Positions 15,086-24,006 of a stretch of 64,000 nucleotides of DNA are shown here, one piece after another. The translations under genes were made by a program, and so were the position numbers. The notes under the pieces are model-generated. The model was not told the origin of the DNA and searched no databases. It saw nothing but the letters and a program-made list of their open reading frames with translations. The DNA lies in contig NZ_JBLYUB010000003.1 in assembly GCF_049999945.1 (NCBI RefSeq), positions 1-64,000 of the forward strand. The letters are read 5' to 3'. This DNA is from Planosporangium spinosum. Lineage in GTDB: Bacteria > Actinomycetota > Actinomycetes > Mycobacteriales > Micromonosporaceae. How positions within the stretch are numbered: the first letter of the stretch is position 1; each line of letters opens with the position of its first letter.

Positions 15086-16255
15086 TCAGCCGTCGAGCGC
15101 CTGCGCCAGGTCGGCCTTCAGGTCCTCGACGTCCTCCAGTCCGATGGACAGTCGTACGACGTCGGCGCCCGGGCGGGCGGCCGCGGGTACCGGGCGGTGG
15201 GTCAGCGACGCCGGGTGCTGGATGAGGGAGTCCACACCGCCGAGGGAGACGGCGTGGGTGAACAGGCGCACCCGGTTGGTGACCCGGACGGCGTGCTCGT
15301 ACCCGCCGGCGAGCTGGACGGCGAGCATCGCGCCCGGGCCGCGCATCTGCTGGCCGAGCAGCCCGGTCGGGTCGGCCAGCGTCGGGTAGTACACCCGCCG
15401 CACGGCGGGGTGACCGGCGAGCCAGACCGCGGTCTTCTCCGCGCTGGCCTGCTGGGCCCGTAGCCGTACCGGCAGTGTCGTCAGTCCGCGGTGCAGCAGG
15501 TAGCCGGCCAGCGGGTGCATCAACGCCCCGGTCACCGCCCGGATCCGGCGCAGCGCCGCGGCCCAGGTGGCACCGGTGGCGACCACACCGCCGACGACGT
15601 CGCCGTGGCCACCGAGGTACTTGGTGGCGCTGTGCAGGACGAGCGCCGCGCCGTGCCGGGCGGGGTTCTGCAGAACCGGGGTGGCGAACGTGTTGTCCAC
15701 CAGGACCGGGCGCCCGCCGGCGGCGTCGACGACGGCCGTGATGTCGACCAGGTCGAGGGTCGGGTTCGCGGGGGTCTCCAGGACGACCAGGCAGGTGTCG
15801 GGGCGGACCGCGGCGGCGACCTCGGCCGCGGTGCAGTAGCTGACCTCGACGTCGAGCAGTCCGGAGCCGAGCAGGTGGTCGGTGCCGCCGTAGAGTGGGC
15901 GGACCGCGACCACGTGGGCGCCGCCGGTCTCGGCCTTGGCGGCCAGGACGGTCGCGGTCACCGCGGCCATGCCGGAGGCGAACGCGACGGCTTCCTCGGT
16001 GCCTTCGAGCTGGGCGAGCGCGCTCTCGAACCGGGCCACCGTCGGGTTCCACAGCCGCTGGTAGACGAAACCGCCGTCGGTGACCGGGTGTCCGCCGGTG
16101 GCCATCGACTCGTACGACGAGCCACCGCACTCGATGTCGGGCAGCGGGTTCGTCGACGACAGGTCCAGCGGCGGCGCGTGGACGCCCAGGGCGGCCAGGT
16201 CGTCCCGGCCGGCGTGCACGGCCAACGAGTCGAACGAAAGAACCTTGCTGTCCAT
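15086..16255 (-). CDS. Cystathionine gamma-synthase/lyase family PLP enzyme
   Basis: A 389-residue enzyme of the Cys/Met metabolism PLP family. It has AFASGMAAV (phosphate loop), VDNTFATP, and SATKYLGGHGDV with the PLP lysine at 212. Members catalyse cystathionine synthesis or cleavage, or methionine gamma-elimination; the sequence alone does not separate these. It begins at ATG 16255 and is divergent from an Lrp-type regulator, which probably controls it. No SAM riboswitch is visible. The C-terminus (SLGGVDSLIQHPAS) is conserved as in lyases and synthases. Confidence 0.9.
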   Translation of the reverse strand: MDSKVLSFDSLAVHAGRDDLAALGVHAPPLDLSSTNPLPDIECGGSSYESMATGGHPVTDGGFVYQRLWNPTVARFESALAQLEGTEEAVAFASGMAAVTATVLAAKAETGGAHVVAVRPLYGGTDHLLGSGLLDVEVSYCTAAEVAAAVRPDTCLVVLETPANPTLDLVDITAVVDAAGGRPVLVDNTFATPVLQNPARHGAALVLHSATKYLGGHGDVVGGVVATGATWAAALRRIRAVTGALMHPLAGYLLHRGLTTLPVRLRAQQASAEKTAVWLAGHPAVRRVYYPTLADPTGLLGQQMRGPGAMLAVQLAGGYEHAVRVTNRVRLFTHAVSLGGVDSLIQHPASLTHRPVPAAARPGADVVRLSIGLEDVEDLKADLAQALDG

Positions 16256-16295
16256 GCGAAGATGCTGCAAGGAACTGACGTCTGACTCAATAGCC

Positions 16296-16312
16296 GCCGA
16301 AGACTATTCGGC
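16296..16312. promoter_or_regulatory. Candidate Lrp-type operator
   Basis: The inverted repeat GCCGAA-GACTA-TTCGGC lies between the divergent PLP enzyme and Lrp genes, 15 bases before the Lrp start. Position and symmetry suggest a site for the adjacent regulator. Confidence 0.5.
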
Positions 16313-16327
16313 AACAGGCCCGGGACG

Positions 16328-16882
16328 GTGAAGGTTATGGCGGTACAGCCCGCATCCAGAGGGCCTCGGCCGAGGAATCCGCAACCGGGATCGGCGCCCG
16401 GGCTGGACGCCACCGACCTGGCCATCCTCGCCGCGCTCGCCGCGGACGGGCGGATCACCAACGCGGCGCTGGCCGCGCGCGTCGGGGTGGCCGAGTCGAC
16501 GTGCATCCACCGGGTCCGCGCGCTGCGCGAGGCAGGGGTCATCGCCGGGATCCATGCGCAGGTCGACCTGGCCGCGCTCGGCTACCCGTTGCAGGCGGTG
16601 GTGAAGGTCCGGCTCGGCAGCCACAACCGCGAGCACGTCCGCAGCTTCCACGCAACCCTGCGCGACATCCCGGGGGTGCTCACCGCGTTCCACGTCGCCG
16701 GCGACGACGACTACCTGCTGCACGCCGCTGTCGAGTCGCCGGAGGCGCTGCGCGACCTGATTCTGGAGCACATCACCGTCCACCCCGCCGTGCGGCACAC
16801 CGAGACCCATCTGGTCTTCGAGGTGCTCGCCGGTCGGGGCGTGCTGCCGGCGCCGGGCGGGGGCCGGCGGGCCAGTACCTGA
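16328..16882 (+). CDS. Lrp/AsnC-family regulator
   Basis: A 184-residue regulator with a winged helix-turn-helix at about residues 25-75 (LDATDLAILAALAADGRITN, then LAARVGVAESTCIHRV) and a C-terminal RAM domain (VVKVRLGSHN and GDDDYLLHAAV) that typically senses amino acids. It is divergent from the Cys/Met PLP enzyme, so a sulfur amino acid is a likely ligand. The start is GTG 16328 or ATG 16337. Confidence 0.92.
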   Translation: MKVMAVQPASRGPRPRNPQPGSAPGLDATDLAILAALAADGRITNAALAARVGVAESTCIHRVRALREAGVIAGIHAQVDLAALGYPLQAVVKVRLGSHNREHVRSFHATLRDIPGVLTAFHVAGDDDYLLHAAVESPEALRDLILEHITVHPAVRHTETHLVFEVLAGRGVLPAPGGGRRAST

Positions 16883-16891
16883 CCTGGCCCG

Positions 16892-16940
16892 CCGGCACCG
16901 TTCCGGGCCGGCTCCGCGGCGCTGTCCGGAACGGTGCCGG
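16892..16940. terminator. Bidirectional terminator between lrp and the DUF4011 gene
   Basis: Perfect 15-bp arms CCGGCACCGTTCCGG (16892-16906) and its complement (16926-16940) with a 19-base loop fill the 59-base gap between two convergent stop codons. Confidence 0.85.
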
Positions 16941-16941
16941 G

Positions 16942-19900
16942 TCAGCTGAGGCGGTAGCGACCCCGGCCGGCGTGCACCACCCGGCCACTGGTCAGGGCGA
17001 CCAGCAGGCCGTACCGCAGCAGCTTGGTGATCTTCTGGGTCAGGCGCTGGTACCCGAGCAGCTCCAGCGCCGCCCGGAACAGCTCCTGCTCGGTCAGGTC
17101 GGGGGTCACCGCCAGCGCGTGGCGGACGGCGTTCGCGACCTCCTCCGGGGCGATCTCCTCGAAGGCCCGGTCGGTCTTCGCCTGGGTGGTGCGGAACCCG
17201 TTCCACCGCTTCGGGTCGAGCGTGCTCGGCCAGGCGAAGGCGCCCACCCCCTCGTGCACCCGCAGTACCCCCGGGTCGAGCAGGTCCAGGACGGCATTGC
17301 GGCGGTCCTCGCGGGGACGGACGAAACCGAAGCGGGCCAGCGCCAGCTTCGCGAGCCGGTGCTGCTCGACCGGCCCCTCGGCGGCGACGATCTCGCGCAG
17401 CGTGCTCTGCATCAGCTTGCGCACCCGCGAGTCGCTGTGCAGCAGGTCGATGTCGGTCTGGCTGCCGATGACCGTCGGCTGGTACGGCACGAACGGGATC
17501 AGATCGGCGGCGACCCGGGCGGGTGCGGCGTCGTCGGCGTCCCCGGGTACCGGCAGGGCGTCGGGGGCGGTCTCGACCGGGGGAGCGGGCGGGGCGCTGA
17601 GCCCGGCGACGAGGACCCGTTCGGGTGCGGACCGCTGGGCCGGCGTCAACCGTACCGGTGCGGGCCGGCCGCCCGTCGTGCCGGCCGCGGTGAGCGGGCG
17701 TGTCACCACGGGGTCGGTACCCTTCGGCGGCCCGGCGGGCGTGCCGGCCGGGCCGGTACCGCCGCCGGCGTCGGTCGCGGCGACCGCGTCGTCGGCGTCG
17801 GTCGCGGCGTCGGCGCCGGCCAGGACCGCCTCCGCGGCGGCGGTGACCGCGTCGGTCGCTGCGGCCTCCTCGGCCTCCACCGCGCGGGCGAGCGCGGCGT
17901 CGACGTTGTCCAGCAGTACCGACCGGTCCCGGATCCACGACGGCAGCCAGCACCGGACCACCTCCGGCCAGCCCATCCGGGTACGCAGCAGCGCCGGCGC
18001 GCCCTCCCGGTCGGCGACCGTCGGCCGGGTGCTCCACTGCGGCCCGTCGAGCAGCACCGCCACCTGCCACTGCCGCGCTCCGGGAACGCGTACCGCGACG
18101 TCGACGGTGAAGTCCGACTGCCCGTACCCGCAGACCACCTCGTGGCCGCGGGCCCGGAGCGCCTCGGCGACCTCGTCGCGGATCCGGTCGCGGCCGGCCC
18201 GCCGGCCCGGTGTCGCCTCGGCGGCCCGGTCGGCCGGCGCCGCGGCGGCCAGCTCGCAATACGCGCGCAGGTGCGCCACTCCGGGCGCCGAGGTCCGCGA
18301 CAGCCGGATGTCGCCCGGGTCGAACGAGGCGAACACCAGGACCTGCCGGCGGGCCCGGGTGATCGCGACGTTGAGGCGCCGTTCACCGCCCGGCTGTCCC
18401 AGCGGCCCGAAGTCCAGCAGTAGCTGGCCGGTGTCCGGGTTGGTGGCGAAGCCGAGCGAGAGCAGGATCAGGTCGCGCTCGTCGCCCTGGACGTCGGTGA
18501 CCTCCTTGACGAACACCGGCTCGGTCGCCGCCGGCGACATCGCCCGGCGGACGAGCCGGTCGGTGCTGTCCTCCAGCAGGTTCAGGATGAGGTCGCGCTG
18601 CGCGGTGGTGAACGTGACCACGCCGATCGAGTGGGCGGCGGTGGCCGGGTCCCGCAGCCGCGCCGCGATCTCGGCCACGACGGCGCGGGCCTCCACCTCG
18701 TTCGTGCGCGAGGCGCCCCGGTCGAAGTACCCGTCGACACGGCGCCAGCCGATCCCGGTCGCGCCGGTCGTGCCGGGCGCCGGCAGGCTGGCCAGCGCGC
18801 CGTCGTAGAAGTGCCGGTTGGAGAAGGCGATGAGCGACTCGTCGCGGCTTCGGTAGTGCCACGACAGCCGGTGCCGGGGCAGCCCGGCGTCGACCGCCGC
18901 GCCGAGGATGCTCGGTACCTCGGCCGCCCGCCCGCCGGCCTCCCGGCCGGTCTCGCCGCCGCCCGGCAGCAGCGGGTGGGGCGGCAGCTGGTGCGGGTCG
19001 CCGACGACGACCACCGCCCGGCCGCGGCCCATCGCGCCGATCGCCTCGGCCGTCGGGATCTGCGACGCCTCGTCGAACACGACCAGGTCGAACCGCGCCG
19101 CGTCGGGAGCCAGCAGCGCCGCCACCGAGCCCGGGCTGGCCACCACGCAGGGGGTCAGCGCCAGGACGAGATCGGGGTACGCCGCGAACAGCTCCCGGAA
19201 CGTCCGGCCGCCCCGGCCGCGCCGCAGCTCGGCGGTGAACTCGGCGACCCGGCGGTCACCGGTGTCGAACGGACGGGCCCGTACCAGTGCCGAGGGCAGG
19301 TGGTCGACCAGGGCGGTCCGCAGTCGCGCGGCCGCCGCCTCGTACTGGGCGACGTGGTTGTCGTGGACGTCGGCGTCGAACCGGTCCAACCCGCCGGCCT
19401 GCAACCGCTCCGACACCGAGGTCGCGGCGACGGCCCGCTGGTATGCCTGCTCGGCGAGGTCCGGGTCGACCTCGCCGCGCAGCAGCTGGTCGGCGTAGTC
19501 GACCAGGCCGGCCGCGGCCAGTACGTCGGTGTGGTTGAGCAGGTCGGCCCAGCGCTGCACCGCGAGCAGCTTCTCGGCGCGCAGGTCGGCCAGCCAGGTA
19601 GCTCCGTCGCGCCGCCACGCGTCGAACCAGTGCATCCCGTCGGCCCACAGGCGCAGCTGCGGATGGGTGCTCTGCAGGATGCCCCGCCAGGCCCGCCAGC
19701 CGGCGGCGAGCCGCTCCAGCAGTCGCACGTCGTCGTCGGTCATGCCGGCCTGCAGCAGCGGCCAGGCCGCCGGCTGGCGGGCGATGAGGTGACGGCTGGC
19801 CTCGGTCGCCTGTTTGGCCTGGGCCAGTTCGGTCGACGCCGCCGTACCGGCCGGCGACCAGCCGTCCGGTACGGGCAGCCCGCCGAGTTCGGCGAGCCGC

Positions 19901-22900
19901 TGGTTGAGCGCGGTCACGATGTGCCCGGCGGCGACCAGTCGGGCCAGGAGCTGCTCGACGTGGTAGGCGTCGATGACCGCGGTGGGCCGCAGGTACGGCG
20001 CGAGGCGGCCGGCCACCGCCCGCAGGCGCTTGCCCTTGCCGAAGAACCGGCGCCCGGCCGCCTGCGCCTCGGCATGCCACGCCGGCAGCTCGGCGAGGGT
20101 GAACACCTCCGGCCGGTAGGCGGTGATCTCGGCCGCGTACGCCTGCCGGAACCGGGTCAGCTGCGTCTGAAGCTCGGTGACGGCGGCGTCCCAGCCGGCG
20201 TCCTCGGCGGCCGTCACGGCCCGGTGGTCGGGCAGCGAACCGGCGGCGGCCAGCCGGGCGACCGGCAGCAGACCGCTGATGGCGGCCGGACCGGACAGCC
20301 GGCGCAGCAGCCGTACGACCGGCGGTCGCTGCGCGACGTGGGCGCGGACCTCCTCCAGGTCGGCAGCGAGGTGGGTCACCGCGTCGGCGTGCAGGCCGTC
20401 GAGGGTGCGCCGGCCGCTGAGCGACCAGGGGTGCGCCGGGCGCAGCCGGGCCGCGCGGGCGGCGGCGGGCAGCGCGCGCAGCGCCGCGACCACACGCCGG
20501 CGCTGGTCGTCGGTGACGGTCAGGTGGTCCACCGGTACGGGGGCGCTCGGCCCGTCGCCGTAGGCGAGCGCGCGCTCGTACGCCGACCAGGTCGACAGGC
20601 CCGCGGCGTTGGGGGTGTGGACGAGGGTCGGGTACCCGGCGAGCGGGCCGAGCCGGGCCCGGTAGCCGGTCTCGACCGCGTTCCAGTCCGCGTCCTCGTC
20701 GCGTACCCGCTGGTCGAGCGCCTGCCGTAGCCGTTGCCGCAGGGCATCGGCGGACCGGCCACGCCCGTACAGGTCCAGGGTGGACGCACCGAGCCCGACC
20801 TGCCCGAGCCGGCGGGTGACGACGTCGAGCGCGGCCCCCTTCTCCGCGACGAACAGCACTGACCGCCCGGACGCCACCGCGCGGGCGATCAGGTTGGTGA
20901 TGGTCTGTGACTTACCGGTGCCGGGCGGGCCCTCCAGGATGAACGACCGGCCCTGCTCGGCCAGGGCGACCGCGCGCAGCTGGGACCCGTCGGCCGGCAG
21001 TGGCAGCGGCAGGTCGGCCTCGTCGACGTGTGGGTCGGTACCGGCGGTGGCCTCGCCGACGCGCGGGTCGGTACCGGCGGCGGCCTCGTCGACGTGTGGG
21101 TCGGCACCGGCGGCGGCCGGGTCGTCGAACGGGGACCCGGTGGCGGCGACCAGGTGCCGCACGACCGGATTGTCGGTGAACGCCGGCCAGTGGTCAGCGA
21201 GGTCGCGCCACATCTGTACCGGCGACAGGCGCAGCAACCGCAGGCTGGCACCCTCGTCGACGCGGCAGTTGACCCGGTTCTCCACCAGCCGCCCGCTGAT
21301 CGCGGTCAACGCCGTGGCGATGTCGAAGCCGAAGTCCGCCCCGGCCGGATCGGCCAGCTCGTCCAGCTCGGGCAGCTCCAGGCCGTACTTGACGCGCAGC
21401 CACTCCACCAGGCAGTGGTTGACCGTCGGCGGCTGCGAGCCGTCGGCCACCACGGTGTACGGCCGGCGCCCGGCACCGCCCTCGAGGCGCACCGGGACGA
21501 GGAAGAGCGGGGCGTACGCCGGGGCGCCGTTACCCAGGCTGTGCGCGAGGGTGCCGATGGTCAGGTACAGGCAGTTGCCGCCGGTCTCCTGCTCCATCGT
21601 GCGGGCCGCGCGCTGGAGGCCGCGCATGGTCGACAGGTACGCCTGCCCGGACACCGCGCCATAGACGCGGCGGTCCGTGCGTAGCTGCCGGGCCAGCAGA
21701 TCCGGGTCGAGGTCGGGATCGTGCCGGCCGTCGGGGCCGACCGCGTCCTGCGCCACGACGTGCAGCTGCGCGCCTTCGTGGACGAGGTCGTGCAGCAGCG
21801 CCAGCACCCGCGACGGCACGTGCAGGTCGAGGCCGTTGCCGTTACCGGTGCCGCTGCCGTTACTGGAGCCGTTGCCGTTGCCGGGCAGGTTGAGCAGCGG
21901 GTTGCGCAGGTTGAGGTCGAGCAGCGCCCGCCTCCACTGCCGGATCGCCCGGGGTGCGTCGTCGACCCGCTCCGGCGTGTCGTCACCGGCATCGCCCCGG
22001 CTGTTCAGCGCGGTGCGCGCCACCCCGGGAGGAAGCTCGATCGAGCCGACCCGCTCCGGGCGTACCGTCGTCGACGTCGGCGCGGCGGGCTCCGCCGACG
22101 GCAGCGGCCGGATGCCGCACTGGTGGGCCAGGTGGACGTCCACGACGCCCTGCAGGTCCTGTTGGCGGGCCCGGAAGTGGGCGAGGCCGGCCTCCACCGC
22201 GGCGGTGAAGTCGGCGCTGGCGGCGCCCGGGCCGATACCGGTCAGCTCGACCGGTACCGCCCGGCCGGACTCCACGAGGGAGACCAGCGCGGCGGTGTCG
22301 GTGACGGCCGTGTCGCCGAGGCGCTCGTCGGCCATCAGCAAGCCGGCGAACGCGTGGTCGGTGGTCAGCCAGATCAGCGGGCGCAGGCCGGCCGCCTCCA
22401 GGCAGGCGGCGTACGTGACGGACAGGTCGAGGCAGTTGCCCATCCGCCCATCGAGGACGGCGGCCGTGCTGCGCACCTTCTGTCCGGTGTGCTCGAACGA
22501 CGCGGGCGGGCTCTGGTAGTGGATGTCGAGCTGGCGCAGCGCCTCGTAGACGGCGCCCGCGATCCGCGCGGCCCGCTGCGGCCCGCCCTGGTATCCCTGG
22601 AGCGAACCGGAGCCGGTGCGCTCCAGCAGGATCCGGGCGGCCGCCCGAAGCGTCGCTTCCACGGCCGGGGCGTTGGGCTGCACGAACGCGGCGAGCGTGT
22701 CGTAGAGGGTGGGGCTGTTGAACCACTCGTTGTGCGCCAGGGCCGACGACGGCGCGACCAGCCGGGTGTCCGGCTGGCCGGGCCGGGCGATGGTGAGCCG
22801 GTAGTCGACCGGGAACGCCTCGTCGTTGGCGCGCAGGCGGCTCTGGTCAGGTACGAAGTCGGCGAAGTCGGTCCACTCCACCACCGCGCCGGGGGCGACC

Positions 22901-23133
22901 GGTCCGGGTGCCGTCCGTGACCACGGCGCCGTGAGCGGACCGTCCGGCCCGAGCAGCTCGAGGGTGATCCGCAGGTCGGCGACCGGCGCGCCGGTGTCGT
23001 TGGTGACCGATACGTGCCGGACCACGGGAACCCGGTTGTGCACCAGCGCGTAATTGATCGCCGGCTGTATCAGCAACTCCGCCCGCAGGTCGCCGTTGTC
23101 TTCGGTGAACCGTTCGAACACGCCGCTGCGCAT
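16942..23133 (-). CDS. DUF4011-SF1 helicase-nuclease-DUF3320 protein (candidate antiphage)
   Basis: This 2063-residue protein has, in order: a beta-sandwich-like start (1-130); a transglutaminase-like domain with GNCLDL (Cys234) and DHAFAG (His260); a Gly/Asn/Ser linker near 425; DUF4011 with DLNLRNPLLNL; an SF1 helicase with GPPGTGKS (Lys741), VVFDEAS (Asp1354, Glu1355), GDPHQLPP and NVAITRARR; a Vsr/PD-(D/E)XK-like nuclease (about 1650-1740, Asp1678, Asp1696); a variable linker; and DUF3320 at the C-terminus. Proteins joining DUF4011, helicase and Vsr have been reported as antiphage (I recall the name Hhe). The nuclease has LLD where relatives show ECD. The start at 23133 has a GGGAGGG site. 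It is monocistronic. Confidence 0.9.
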   Translation of the reverse strand: MRSGVFERFTEDNGDLRAELLIQPAINYALVHNRVPVVRHVSVTNDTGAPVADLRITLELLGPDGPLTAPWSRTAPGPVAPGAVVEWTDFADFVPDQSRLRANDEAFPVDYRLTIARPGQPDTRLVAPSSALAHNEWFNSPTLYDTLAAFVQPNAPAVEATLRAAARILLERTGSGSLQGYQGGPQRAARIAGAVYEALRQLDIHYQSPPASFEHTGQKVRSTAAVLDGRMGNCLDLSVTYAACLEAAGLRPLIWLTTDHAFAGLLMADERLGDTAVTDTAALVSLVESGRAVPVELTGIGPGAASADFTAAVEAGLAHFRARQQDLQGVVDVHLAHQCGIRPLPSAEPAAPTSTTVRPERVGSIELPPGVARTALNSRGDAGDDTPERVDDAPRAIRQWRRALLDLNLRNPLLNLPGNGNGSSNGSGTGNGNGLDLHVPSRVLALLHDLVHEGAQLHVVAQDAVGPDGRHDPDLDPDLLARQLRTDRRVYGAVSGQAYLSTMRGLQRAARTMEQETGGNCLYLTIGTLAHSLGNGAPAYAPLFLVPVRLEGGAGRRPYTVVADGSQPPTVNHCLVEWLRVKYGLELPELDELADPAGADFGFDIATALTAISGRLVENRVNCRVDEGASLRLLRLSPVQMWRDLADHWPAFTDNPVVRHLVAATGSPFDDPAAAGADPHVDEAAAGTDPRVGEATAGTDPHVDEADLPLPLPADGSQLRAVALAEQGRSFILEGPPGTGKSQTITNLIARAVASGRSVLFVAEKGAALDVVTRRLGQVGLGASTLDLYGRGRSADALRQRLRQALDQRVRDEDADWNAVETGYRARLGPLAGYPTLVHTPNAAGLSTWSAYERALAYGDGPSAPVPVDHLTVTDDQRRRVVAALRALPAAARAARLRPAHPWSLSGRRTLDGLHADAVTHLAADLEEVRAHVAQRPPVVRLLRRLSGPAAISGLLPVARLAAAGSLPDHRAVTAAEDAGWDAAVTELQTQLTRFRQAYAAEITAYRPEVFTLAELPAWHAEAQAAGRRFFGKGKRLRAVAGRLAPYLRPTAVIDAYHVEQLLARLVAAGHIVTALNQRLAELGGLPVPDGWSPAGTAASTELAQAKQATEASRHLIARQPAAWPLLQAGMTDDDVRLLERLAAGWRAWRGILQSTHPQLRLWADGMHWFDAWRRDGATWLADLRAEKLLAVQRWADLLNHTDVLAAAGLVDYADQLLRGEVDPDLAEQAYQRAVAATSVSERLQAGGLDRFDADVHDNHVAQYEAAAARLRTALVDHLPSALVRARPFDTGDRRVAEFTAELRRGRGGRTFRELFAAYPDLVLALTPCVVASPGSVAALLAPDAARFDLVVFDEASQIPTAEAIGAMGRGRAVVVVGDPHQLPPHPLLPGGGETGREAGGRAAEVPSILGAAVDAGLPRHRLSWHYRSRDESLIAFSNRHFYDGALASLPAPGTTGATGIGWRRVDGYFDRGASRTNEVEARAVVAEIAARLRDPATAAHSIGVVTFTTAQRDLILNLLEDSTDRLVRRAMSPAATEPVFVKEVTDVQGDERDLILLSLGFATNPDTGQLLLDFGPLGQPGGERRLNVAITRARRQVLVFASFDPGDIRLSRTSAPGVAHLRAYCELAAAAPADRAAEATPGRRAGRDRIRDEVAEALRARGHEVVCGYGQSDFTVDVAVRVPGARQWQVAVLLDGPQWSTRPTVADREGAPALLRTRMGWPEVVRCWLPSWIRDRSVLLDNVDAALARAVEAEEAAATDAVTAAAEAVLAGADAATDADDAVAATDAGGGTGPAGTPAGPPKGTDPVVTRPLTAAGTTGGRPAPVRLTPAQRSAPERVLVAGLSAPPAPPVETAPDALPVPGDADDAAPARVAADLIPFVPYQPTVIGSQTDIDLLHSDSRVRKLMQSTLREIVAAEGPVEQHRLAKLALARFGFVRPREDRRNAVLDLLDPGVLRVHEGVGAFAWPSTLDPKRWNGFRTTQAKTDRAFEEIAPEEVANAVRHALAVTPDLTEQELFRAALELLGYQRLTQKITKLLRYGLLVALTSGRVVHAGRGRYRLS
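21018..21130 (-). repeat. In-frame repeat inside the helicase gene
   Basis: Three imperfect copies of a unit of about 39 bases encode Ala/Gly-rich TDPHVDEA-type repeats near residues 668-705, just before the Walker A motif. They look like an expandable linker between DUF4011 and the helicase. Confidence 0.7.
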
Positions 23134-23280
23134 GACCCTCCCGCCCTCGGCAAGACAGCCAATCATGCACTGGTTTGGACATAAATCAGGCTATCGGCTC
23201 CGTTTTCGTTTTTTGTACGATTGGCGGCTTGCCGCGCCGATCGGGGTGGCCCTTCACCCGACCGGTCGAACCCGGACGGG
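23134..23280 (-). promoter_or_regulatory. Upstream region of the helicase gene
   Basis: An AT-richer stretch with T-runs (about 23175-23222) stands out against the GC-rich surroundings and probably holds the leftward promoter. I cannot place the boxes with confidence. Confidence 0.4.
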
Positions 23281-23397
23281 GCCACGCCGGGGCCACGCGG
23301 GGGCCACGCCGGGGCCACGCCGGGGCTGCGCCGGGGCTGCGCCGGGGCTGCGCCGGGGCTGCGCCGGGGCTGCGCCGGGGCTGCGCCGCGCTCCTGC
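23281..23397. repeat. GC-rich tandem repeat array
   Basis: About ten near-identical units of 11-12 bases, first GGGGCCACGCC-type then GGGGCTGCGCC-type, run without interruption. They lie in the 406-base gap between the VOC gene and the helicase gene. Both strands are open in several frames, but the products are pure repeat and not believable proteins. Confidence 0.9.
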
Positions 23398-23400
23398 GCC

Positions 23401-23482
23401 CCAAGATCCGTGCAATGTCGCGAACATTGCTGCTACCGGCCCCGGAATAGCCGCAATGTTTGCGACATTGCGCGGATCTTGG
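23401..23482. terminator. Long 30-bp stem hairpin downstream of the VOC gene
   Basis: Arms 23401-23430 and 23453-23482 pair over 30 positions; the only two mismatches are G-T type and would still pair in RNA. The loop is 22 bases. The arms contain CCAAGATCCG and GCAATGTCGC. It lies downstream of the leftward VOC gene and may stop its transcription before the helicase gene. Confidence 0.75.
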
Positions 23483-23530
23483 GCGCGCGGATCTTGGGCG
23501 CGCGGATCTTGGGCGCGCGGATCTTGGGCG
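23471..23530. repeat. Four exact 15-bp tandem repeats
   Basis: CGCGGATCTTGGGCG occurs four times without a gap. The first copy is also the end of the right arm of the adjacent hairpin, so the array grew from the hairpin arm. Confidence 0.95.
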
Positions 23531-23539
23531 TGCGGGTCG

Positions 23540-23923
23540 TCAGCGGGGCGCGTTCCAGTCGACGAGCTGGACGATGACGCCGTTGGGGTCGCGGACCTGG
23601 AAGGCCCGCTCGCCCCACTCCTCGACGGTGAGCGGCATGGTGATGGTGACGCCCTCGGACCGGAGCCGGGCCAGTTCTCCCTCCAGGTCGTCGACGACGA
23701 AGGCCAGGATCAGTCCGCGGGCGTGGTCGTCGCGCTGGTCGGCGGGCAGCGTCGGCAGTCCGCGGCGCAGGAAGACGACGTTCATGCCGGTGTCGTCGCG
23801 GGTCAGCGAGGCGAAGCCGTCGGCGGCCATCTCCTCCCGGAATCCGAAGTGGGTGGTCAGGAAGGCGCTGGAGGCGGCGACGTCGTCGACGTTCAGCGAT
23901 ACGGCGGAGGCGGTGATGTTCAC
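23540..23923 (-). CDS. VOC/glyoxalase-family protein
   Basis: A 127-residue single-domain VOC protein: a short beta-alpha-beta-beta-beta repeat with SLNVDDVAASSAFLTTHFGF, the middle MNVVFLRRG strand and the end FQVRDPNGVIVQLVDW. The DPNG turn and a Glu/Gln-type metal site are typical, but which reaction it has (resistance, dioxygenase or isomerase) cannot be read. The start is GTG 23923 with AAGGGAG nine bases upstream. It is divergent from a TetR regulator with an inverted repeat between them, so it is probably induced by that regulator's ligand. Confidence 0.88.
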   Translation of the reverse strand: MNITASAVSLNVDDVAASSAFLTTHFGFREEMAADGFASLTRDDTGMNVVFLRRGLPTLPADQRDDHARGLILAFVVDDLEGELARLRSEGVTITMPLTVEEWGERAFQVRDPNGVIVQLVDWNAPR

Positions 23924-23962
23924 GGCGTGCTCCCTTGTGGTGAAACGCAACGTCGTACATTG

Positions 23963-23985
23963 TACTCTGTGCGTTGTACAGAGTA
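23963..23985. promoter_or_regulatory. Candidate TetR operator between VOC and tetR genes
   Basis: Inverted repeat TACTCTGT-N7-ACAGAGTA, with a nested TGTAC/GTACA pair, in a locally AT-rich stretch. It lies between the two divergent starts and is the likely binding site of the adjacent TetR protein. Confidence 0.7.
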
Positions 23986-24006
23986 GTTGTCGACGAGGAT
24001 GTGGGC

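Noticed and set aside
16256..16327. SAM riboswitch before the Cys/Met PLP enzyme
   Set aside because: The gap is only 72 bases and shows an operator-like repeat, not a conserved riboswitch core.
16501..20730. Several + strand frames of 590-700 residues opposite the helicase gene
   Set aside because: The minus-strand protein has clear, ordered motifs throughout. The opposite frames are Arg/Gly/Pro-rich shadows.
23281..23530. CRISPR-like array
   Set aside because: Units are 11-15 bases with no unique spacers, and no cas genes are near. These are simple tandem repeats.
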